DNA of 10,619 bases from Aureococcus anophagefferens (taxonomy: Eukaryota > Sar > Pelagophyceae > Pelagomonadales > Pelagomonadaceae). The stretch is from positions 536,216-546,834 of the forward strand of contig NW_008705586.1 of NCBI RefSeq assembly GCF_000186865.1. The letters are read 5' to 3'. How positions within the stretch are numbered: position 1 is the stretch's first letter; every line of letters begins with the position of its first letter. Both the position numbers and the translations under genes were made by a program. Below the pieces are notes generated by a model, which saw only the letters and a program-made list of their open reading frames with translations, was not told the origin of the DNA and searched no databases. Shown here piece after piece: positions 5,599 to 10,619 of the stretch.

Positions 5599-6958
5599 TT
5601 AGCCGTCGCTAAACACGGCCGCGAAGGGGAAGTCGTCGGCGAGGAACGGGTGGAAGAGCGCCTCCCGGGGCGTCGCGCGGTGGTCCGGGTCGAGCTCGAG
5701 CATGGCCGCGGCGAAGGACGCGAACGCGCCGTCGCCCGGTTGTCGCGGCGGGAAGTCGCGCAGGAGCCGGCGCACGGCGTCCCGGTGCCGCCGCCGCCGG
5801 TCGCCGTCGTCGGCGGGCGCCGGCGCGCTCCCGAGGTCGTCGACGACGAACCGCGCGCCGGCGAAGCGCGCCGCGGGGAACGGCCCGAGCGCGGCTTCGA
5901 TCGCCGCGCGCGCCGCGCCGCGGTCCGCCCGCGCCGGCCGCAGCAGCGCCCGCCCGAGCGCCGCTTCCACGAGCACGACGCCCAGCGAGAACATGTCGAT
6001 GGCGTAGCCAAAGGGCACGCCCGCGAGCACCTCGGGCGCGCGGTAGCCCAGCGACTGGATCTCGAAATCGTCGTAATACCTGTGTGGAAATCAACCAGTG
6101 GAACGCCCTGTCCAGCAAAAACTTCAAACCTCTCGAGCTCGGCCAAATCGAAGTCGATTCGGCTGATTTTTGGACGAATCTATTGCTCTCGTCGAGTTCT
6201 CGAAGCACTGCCGAAGAGCTTGCGTCGAAACCGTCGCGTACGCTCACATTGAAGTCGGGTTGAAGATTTGATTTCCACACAGCGTAGTACCGCACCGCCT
6301 CGCTCGGCCGGATCGCGTTCCCGAAGTCGATGAGCCGCACCTCGGCGTCGACGCCGAGCACGGGCCGAGCGCACAGCACGTTCTCCGGCTTGATGTCCGC
6401 GTGGATGACGCGCTTCGCGCCGCAGTAGGCCAACGCCGCCACGAGCTGGCTCGACACGCGGCGGACGTCGCGCTCGCCCAGAGGCCCCGACTGCTTCACG
6501 AGTTCTCCTAACGATGGACCGCAGGCCTCCATGGCGATGACGTAGTGGGGCCCGCTCTCGTGGGCGCCGAAGAACTCGGGGATCGCGAGACCTCGAGCGC
6601 CCTGCAACAACGCCAGCACCGCCGCCTCGCGGCGCCCGACCTCGCGAAACCCCGCGGCGAGCACCTTGACGGCGACGCGCCGCCGCCAGTGGGGGAAGAG
6701 GCGGTCCTCGACGAGGGCGATGCGCGAGAACGTGCCGTCGGCGAGCGTCTTCGTGATCCGGAACCGGCCGCACAGCAGGCCGTCGAGCGGCTCCGCGGCC
6801 GTCGCGCCTGCGGCCGCGAGGCGCGCGACGGACGCCGCCGACGGCACGCCGTGGCGCTGGGGCGTCTCGGCGCAGGCGCGCGCGACGAGCGGCGCGCGCT
6901 CCCGCGCGCCGCCGCGGTAGCTCCGGCTCAGGTTGTGCGACGGCACGTAGGCGCGCAT
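5599..6958 (-). CDS. CMGC-family protein kinase (DYRK/CLK-like), two exons
   Basis: The coding sequence joins exon 1 (6958 down to 6291) to exon 2 (6079 down to 5599), giving 382 residues; the intron is phase 2. Kinase landmarks are a glycine loop LADGTFSRI (72-80), VAVKV with Lys98, helix-C Glu111, hinge YVIAMEACG, catalytic loop IHADIKPEN with Asp188 and Asn193, DFG at 211-213, then across the splice YYDDFEIQSLGYRAPEV with APE at 237-239, IDMFSLGVVLVE, and LDPDHRATPREALFHPF near the end. The HAD in place of HRD, the post-DFG sequence, the insert before the last Arg and the REALFHPF ending point to the CMGC group, nearest DYRK/CLK. It should phosphorylate Ser/Thr proteins; the target is unknown. 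The first glycine of the loop is replaced (A-D-G), so reduced activity is possible. The start at 6958 has A at -3 and no upstream in-frame Met. Confidence 0.88.
6072..6079. repeat. 8-bp target site duplication, exon-side copy
   Basis: cgtaatac abuts the inverted repeat at 6080 and matches cgtagtac at 6283-6290 in 7 of 8 positions. This copy stays in the mRNA and encodes the first residues of exon 2 (completing Arg223, then Tyr-Tyr). Confidence 0.82.
6080..6094 (+). repeat. terminal inverted repeat, copy 1 of the introner
   Basis: The 15 bases ctgtgtggaaatcaa are the exact reverse complement of 6268-6282. On the transcribed strand this end provides the cacacag 3' splice site. The match stops one base further inward and one base further outward, which fixes the end of the repeat. 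Confidence 0.9.
6268..6282 (-). repeat. terminal inverted repeat, copy 2 of the introner
   Basis: The 15 bases ttgatttccacacag are the exact reverse complement of 6080-6094. On the transcribed strand this is the 5' end of the element, lying just inside the 5' splice site provided by the target duplication. Confidence 0.9.
6283..6290. repeat. 8-bp target site duplication, intron-side copy carrying the 5' splice site
   Basis: cgtagtac abuts the inverted repeat at 6282. On the minus strand it reads GTACTACG and is the first eight bases of the intron. The single difference from the exon copy is one transition, which indicates some time since insertion. Confidence 0.82.
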
Positions 6959-7082
6959 CGTCGCCTCGCGATGGCGCGAGCGGCGGCGCGCGCGATGTCG
7001 CACGCGATGGGCGATGCCGTGCGCTGCGGTGCGGAGCGCTGCGGCGCGCGCGCACGGGTGCGGTGCAGCGCTGCGCGTCGAG

Positions 7083-7101
7083 GCGCTCTCTGAGAGAGCG
7101 C
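7083..7101. repeat. 19-base perfect palindrome upstream of the kinase gene
   Basis: gcgctctct-g-agagagcgc has 9-base arms and a single central base. It lies 125 bases upstream of the kinase ATG and about 100 bases beyond the sulfatase stop. It could be a binding site for a dimeric transcription factor or a strong 3'-UTR hairpin of the sulfatase transcript. The surrounding spacer (6959-7200) is built of gcg/tgc-rich short repeats and holds no supported gene. Confidence 0.5.
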
Positions 7102-7200
7102 TCTGCGGTCCACCGTGCCGCACGCCTCCGAGCACTCCTGCGGCACCCGCGCCGCGCGCGGCCTCCGCGCCGCCCGCGCCGCCCCGACAAGAACGGACCT

Positions 7201-8897
7201 TTACGACATGGCGCAGTCCCAGGGCGTGACGTGCTTGACCGTGTCGTTCGTCGGCGAGGACGCGAGGAACGCGGCGATCGTGTCCGCGCCGCCCTCGGGC
7301 GAGCCCGGCGGGAGCGTCCGGTGGACGTACTCCTCCCGCATGATGCGCGCGGCCTCGTCCTCGAAGCCCCGGAGGACGTGGACGTAGGCGTCGTCGTAGT
7401 AGAGGTTCTGGGTCTCGTAGGGGTCCGCGTCGACGTCGAAGAGGAAGTTCATCGCCGAGCTGTCCATGCAACTCTGCGTGTTGAAGGACCCCGTGATTTG
7501 TAGTTCTTCATGCGCAGCGTCGCCGCCTCCGCGGTGACGGAGAAGGCGACCTCGTCGCGGATCTCGTACTTGTCGTCGGAGTTGGACGAGATCGCGGACC
7601 AGTGGTCCCGCGAGTCGCAGTCGGAGCAGTCCAGCAGCGTGCCGGCTAAACCCCGGAGGAACGTCGCCGTCCAGTCGACGTGGTGCATGAGGCCGTCGTA
7701 GGTGCCGCGCGACGCCAAACGCGTCGGCGAGTAGACGAACGCGGGCAGCTTCAAACCCCCCTCAAAGTCGAAGAACTTCATGCCCCGGTAGGGCGCGTTC
7801 GAACTGTCGCAGTAGGTGCCGCAGGGCGAGCCGCCGTTGTCGCTGTGGACCACGAGCACGTAGTCCGAGGACCGCTTCTCGAGCCGCTGCTGGAGCAGGC
7901 CGACGCCGTGGTCGACCGCGTGGAGCGCGATGCCGAAGTTCCGCCGCCGCTCCTCCAGCGCCTCGAGCGCCGCCGCGGGGTAGTCGAGGCCCGACGCGTT
8001 GGACTGCTTGTCGTCGTGGACGCCGTGGTACGCGACGTAGAGGTAGGTCGGGTTCTCCACGGAGAAGCCGTCGATGCGCCGGAGAGACTCGTTCGTGAAC
8101 AAAATCGTCGAGTACTCGCCGATGACCGACGCGTCGGACAAACAGCCCTGGGGCGTGCAGCGCTGCATGTCCACCAGCGAGTAGTCCCGGAAGTGGCGCG
8201 TGAACGAGTTCTCCACGTTGCCCGACTGCTCGACCTCGTGGCTCACGTAGCCGATGCCCGCGCCGTAATACCCTAAATAGGACTTGAAGCCCCGGCTCGG
8301 CGGCAGGAACGCGGCGTTGCAGTGGCCCAGATTCCACTTGCCCACGCCGTGGACCTCGTAGCCCGCCGTCGCCAGCCGTTGGGAGAGGAAGATCTGGTCG
8401 CCGGCGTTCGCCAAGCTAAAGTTGCCCCACGCGGATATCTCGAGCGTCGCCGCGCTGTCGACGTCGACGTTGGCGAAGCCCGTGCGGTGGCCGAACTTGC
8501 CGCTCATCAACGCGGCGCGCGCCGGCGTGCAGAACGCCTGGCCGTAGTAGTTCGTCAGGCGCACGCCGTCCTGCGCGAGCGCGAGCATGTGCGGAAAGAC
8601 CTCGGGCGCCAAATCCTGGCTGTCCCAGAGGTCGTTCATGCCCACGTCGTCGAGCACGACGTGGACGATGTCCGGCCGCCCGGCGCCCACGGGCACGTCC
8701 GACAGTGTTTTCACTGCGCTTTTCGCGGAGTCCGGCCGCGACACGTCGACGCGGATGGACGGCGCACCGGCGCTCATGTTCGCCGGGACCGCCGTCCGCC
8801 GCCAGGGCACGAACACCGCCAGCGCGAGGGCGCTCCCGACGGCCGCCGCCGCGGCGAGGGCCGCGGTCCGCCGCCGCCACGGCGCGGCGTCGGCCAT
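7201..8897 (-). CDS. arylsulfatase (S1 family, ARSB-like), type II membrane anchor, one-base frameshift
   Basis: The start at 8897 gives a short basic N-terminus (WRRR) and a hydrophobic segment at about 11-31, a signal anchor that would place the enzyme in the secretory lumen or outside the cell. Sulfatase motifs in order: metal-binding VLDDVGMNDL (Asp83, Asp84), the formylglycine signature CTPAR with Cys123 and Arg127 in AFCTPARAALMSGKFGHRTG, GKWNLGH (187-191; usually GKWHLG), AYHGVHDD (289-296), metal-binding HSDNGG (351-356), and RGMKFFDFEGG before LPAFVYSP. It would hydrolyse sulfate esters, perhaps on sulfated polysaccharides. The first frame runs to 7449, but the family-typical C-terminus (MNFLFDVDADPYETQNLYYDD) lies in another frame ending at 7201. 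The frames meet at a run of three A/T (7497-7499) where one extra base would restore about 565 residues. It may be a sequence error, a recent allele or a decaying gene. Confidence 0.85.
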
Positions 8898-9290
8898 GCT
8901 GGGGCAGCCTCACCTCGCGACACGCCCGCCAAAGCACGGGATACGAAGGGTGATGTTGCCGGCCTCTCTAAAGGTGCATTTGAGGCGGGGACGAGTAAGA
9001 TATACAGATTAATTGGTTGTTGAACTTTTTTAGTTACTGGCTCTGCGCGCAAGACGACATTGAGCCCTTTCAGATGCAACAAGAATCAGGCAAATCGGTG
9101 GTGATGGCGCCGAGATAGAGCTCTCCAAAGGTGTCGTTCACCACTGGCGGACGCCTCTTCGCCATCGATTTTCTCGAAATCTTATCGCGTCGCTAAGCTC
9201 TGCATCTTACTCGTTCCCCGCTTCATTTCTTGTGGCAAGACATCCCTCGACGCGCCGCGGTGACCGCGGCCGGCGTCCGACGCGTCGACC
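8898..9290. promoter_or_regulatory. divergent promoter region between sulfatase and FYVE genes
   Basis: These 393 bases lie between head-to-head starts and should carry both promoters. They are plainly less GC-rich than the genes, most of all at about 8990-9035 (agatatacagattaattgg, then a run of six t). A 7-base inverted repeat, gtggtga (9098-9104) and tcaccac (9138-9144), encloses 33 bases. Further on, gattttctcgaaatc (about 9167-9181) can form a small hairpin. I see no gene, tRNA or introner-type inverted repeat here. The stretch 9095-9190 has a texture unlike the surrounding DNA and might be a dispersed repeat, which needs a genome-wide search. Confidence 0.4.
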
Positions 9291-10619
9291 ATGGACGGCG
9301 CGGGCCGGTGGATGGACGACAGCGCGTCGGCGAGCTGCCTGCTCTGCACGTCGCCCTTCTCCTTCACGAACCGGCGGCACCACTGCCGGAGCTGCATGCG
9401 CCTCGTCTGCGGCCCCTGCAGCAGTCGGAGCATGCGCCTCGGCCCCGTGCGCAGCGACGGTTCCCGGCGGCCGCCCGCGGCGCCGACGCTGCGGTCCGCC
9501 TTCGCGACCATGGGCAAGATCACGAGCCAGGTCGCGACGCTCGGCTCCGTCGGCGGTTTGGAGGAGGACGCCGCGGCGGAGGAGCGGGTCTGCGACGACT
9601 GCTGGGCGACGCTCGGCGGCGCGGCGCTCGGCGGCGACGAGGCGCGCGCGTCGACGCCCGTCGCGGACGGGCGCGACGACGCGACGTACGCCGTCACGGT
9701 CGTCCAGGCCGCGCGCCTACCGCTCGGCAAGGACGCGGGCCTCTTCGGCGACTCGCCGCGGCAGCCGTCGGCCTTCGTGGAGTTACGGTCCGAGGGGCGC
9801 CTCGTCGGGTCCACGGAGCCGCTGCCGGAGACGCGCGACCCGGCCTGGCGCGCCAGTTTCGACGTCGTCGTCGCCGGGCAGTCGAGGCGGCGCGCGGCCT
9901 ACGTGACGCTCGCGATCTTCGACCGGAAGCGCGCGGGCCCCCACGGCGTCAAGCTGCCCCAGAGCGGCCCGCGCGACGAGCGCGTCGGCGCCTGCCGCGC
10001 GTTCCTCAACGGCGCGCCGACGCAGTGGCTCGAGATCGTCGGCGGCGCGGGCGAGCCGGGCGGGCTCTTGCGGGTCGACGTCGCGCGCGTCTCCGGCGAA
10101 GCGCCCGCGGCGCGGGCCGCGCCGCGGCCGCCGCGCTGCGCGGACATCGACGGCGGTTCCTGGCCCGCGCGCCTCGACGCGCTCTACCCGCCGGGGTCGG
10201 CCGTCCACGGCGCGTGCTTCGTCGCGTTCGCGCCGGGCCAGTACGCGCCCCTCGACGAGATCGTGCTCGAGGTGCTCGCGGACGTGTCCGGCTCCGCGTC
10301 GCCGAGAGCGCCGCGAAGGCGCGGCGCGCTCCTGTTGACGTCGCACCGGCTCCTCTTCGTGCCCGAGGCCTCCGACGGCGCGCCCTTCTTCGTGCCCCAC
10401 GCGACGTGCCTCGACGTGCGGGTGGAAGCGCCGCCGCCGGGCTCGAACACGGACGCGCTGGCGCTCTGCGTGGTGACGCGCGACTTTCGAAAATTCGAGT
10501 TCACGTCGCGGACGGCGACGAACCGCGACTTCCACTGGTACCGGTCGGAGATCCGCTGGCGCACGCGCGAGGACCGGTTCCACCGCCCGGCGGCGGCCAA
10601 GGCCGCGACGCAACCGAAT
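9291..10619 (+). CDS. FYVE zinc finger - C2 - GRAM domain protein, 3'-partial
   Basis: The frame starts at ATG 9291 (strong context, gaccATGg) and is open to the right edge: 443 codons with no stop. Residues 7-105 are a FYVE-type finger: WMDD, Cys16, Cys19, RRHHC (Cys32), Cys35, Cys40, Cys43, and after a long insert Cys101 and Cys104 (VCDDCW). WxxD and RRHHC are the features that bind phosphatidylinositol 3-phosphate on endosomes. Residues about 131-255 look like a C2 domain (YAVTVVQAARLPL, SAFVEL, ETRDPAW, VTLAIFDRK). Residues about 315-420 look like a GRAM/PH fold of the myotubularin type (GALLLTSHRLLFVP, then ALCVVTRDFRKFEF). It is probably an endosomal phosphoinositide effector; a myotubularin phosphatase domain could follow outside the window, but none is visible. 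Confidence 0.8.
   Translation, partial: MDGAGRWMDDSASASCLLCTSPFSFTNRRHHCRSCMRLVCGPCSSRSMRLGPVRSDGSRRPPAAPTLRSAFATMGKITSQVATLGSVGGLEEDAAAEERVCDDCWATLGGAALGGDEARASTPVADGRDDATYAVTVVQAARLPLGKDAGLFGDSPRQPSAFVELRSEGRLVGSTEPLPETRDPAWRASFDVVVAGQSRRRAAYVTLAIFDRKRAGPHGVKLPQSGPRDERVGACRAFLNGAPTQWLEIVGGAGEPGGLLRVDVARVSGEAPAARAAPRPPRCADIDGGSWPARLDALYPPGSAVHGACFVAFAPGQYAPLDEIVLEVLADVSGSASPRAPRRRGALLLTSHRLLFVPEASDGAPFFVPHATCLDVRVEAPPPGSNTDALALCVVTRDFRKFEFTSRTATNRDFHWYRSEIRWRTREDRFHRPAAAKAATQPN

Larger units (their letters stand above)
6080..6282 (-). mobile_element. introner: short non-autonomous DNA transposon acting as an intron
   Basis: This 203-base element has perfect 15-base terminal inverted repeats (ctgtgtggaaatcaa at 6080-6094, ttgatttccacacag at 6268-6282). 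It is flanked directly by an 8-base target duplication (cgtaatac and cgtagtac, one mismatch). It encodes no transposase, so it would depend on an enzyme supplied elsewhere. On the gene's strand, one target-site copy supplies the 5' splice GT and the element's own end supplies the 3' splice AG, so the insertion becomes an intron and the exon sequence is restored exactly. Introners with this logic are known from Aureococcus and Micromonas (established knowledge, from memory); membership in a repeated family here is inferred. Confidence 0.85.
6080..6290 (-). other. spliceosomal intron of the kinase gene (GT-AG, 211 bases)
   Basis: Read on the minus strand, exon 1 ends in gcggtgcg, the intron begins GTACTACG and ends TTGATTTCCACACAG, and exon 2 begins gTATTACGACG. 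Removing exactly these 211 bases joins kinase subdomain VII (DFGNAIRPSEAVR) to subdomain VIII (YYDDFEIQSLGYRAPEV) in frame. The intron is about 50% G+C by hand count, while the exon DNA beside it is about 71%. The length is 3n+1, so retention shifts the frame before the APE motif. The boundaries rest on kinase homology plus GT-AG, and agree with the transposon-end analysis. Confidence 0.88.

Noticed and set aside
6284..6290. tactacg at the intron start as a yeast-like branch point
   Set aside because: It lies at the 5' splice site, not near the 3' end, and is part of the target duplication. The likeness is accidental.
5609..7471. 620-codon minus-strand open frame joining the sulfatase tail, spacer, kinase exon 1 and intron
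   Set aside because: It is a read-through of unrelated parts. Only 6291-6958 of it is coding in this frame.
7494..7503. Programmed ribosomal frameshift in the sulfatase
   Set aside because: The site is not a canonical slippery heptamer, and sulfatases are not known to use recoding. An indel or sequence error is simpler.
7449..7510. A small intron explaining the sulfatase frame change
   Set aside because: Restoring the frame needs one added base or removal of a 3n+2 segment. The only nearby GT-AG pair spans about 16 bases, the wrong length class and far too short.
9232..9906. 224-codon plus-strand open frame, and the 276-codon minus-strand frame 9783-10613
   Set aside because: Both overlap the FYVE-C2-GRAM gene in other frames and show only Arg/Ala-rich sequence. 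The real frame has no stop before the right edge.
1..10619. Bacterial operon, prophage, defence system or CRISPR array
   Set aside because: The genes are eukaryotic families on mixed strands with Kozak-like starts and a spliceosomal intron. There are no regularly spaced repeats, phage genes or ribosome binding sites.

Overview
The window looks like nuclear DNA from a compact, GC-rich, photosynthetic protist, most probably a stramenopile of the pelagophyte type (Aureococcus-like). The reasons are: eukaryote-only families (CCT-epsilon chaperonin, MYND finger, FYVE finger, CMGC kinase), a plastid lipid-associated (PAP/fibrillin) domain, strong Kozak-like starts instead of ribosome binding sites, coding DNA near 70% G+C, almost no introns, and one intron built like an introner transposon (terminal inverted repeats plus 8-bp target duplication), an architecture I recall from Aureococcus. 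The species call is inference.

Layout: (1) 2-1318 (+), 5'-truncated fusion of a PAP/fibrillin domain to an alpha/beta-hydrolase (lipase-like). (2) 1372-2103 (-), histidine phosphatase, tail-to-tail with gene 1. (3) 2448-2687 (-), an unrecognised 79-residue single-pass membrane protein. (4) 3030-4643 (+), CCT5, intronless and full length. (5) 4786-5577 (+), MYND zinc-finger protein. (6) 5599-6958 (-), two-exon CMGC kinase whose only intron (6080-6290) is a recognisable DNA-transposon insertion. (7) 7201-8897 (-), membrane-anchored arylsulfatase with a one-base frameshift at an A/T run. (8) 9291 to the right edge (+), FYVE-C2-GRAM protein, 3'-truncated.

The genes are ordinary, separately transcribed eukaryotic genes and do not form an operon or one pathway. 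Spacing is very tight: convergent stop codons are 53 and 21 bases apart, and two divergent gene pairs (genes 3/4 and 7/8) share intergenic regions of about 340-390 bases that must hold both promoters. The most informative item is the introner in the kinase gene: its 15-bp perfect inverted repeats and 8-bp target duplication account exactly for how the intron arose. The duplication supplied the 5' splice site, the element's end supplied the 3' splice site, and splicing restores the pre-insertion reading frame.
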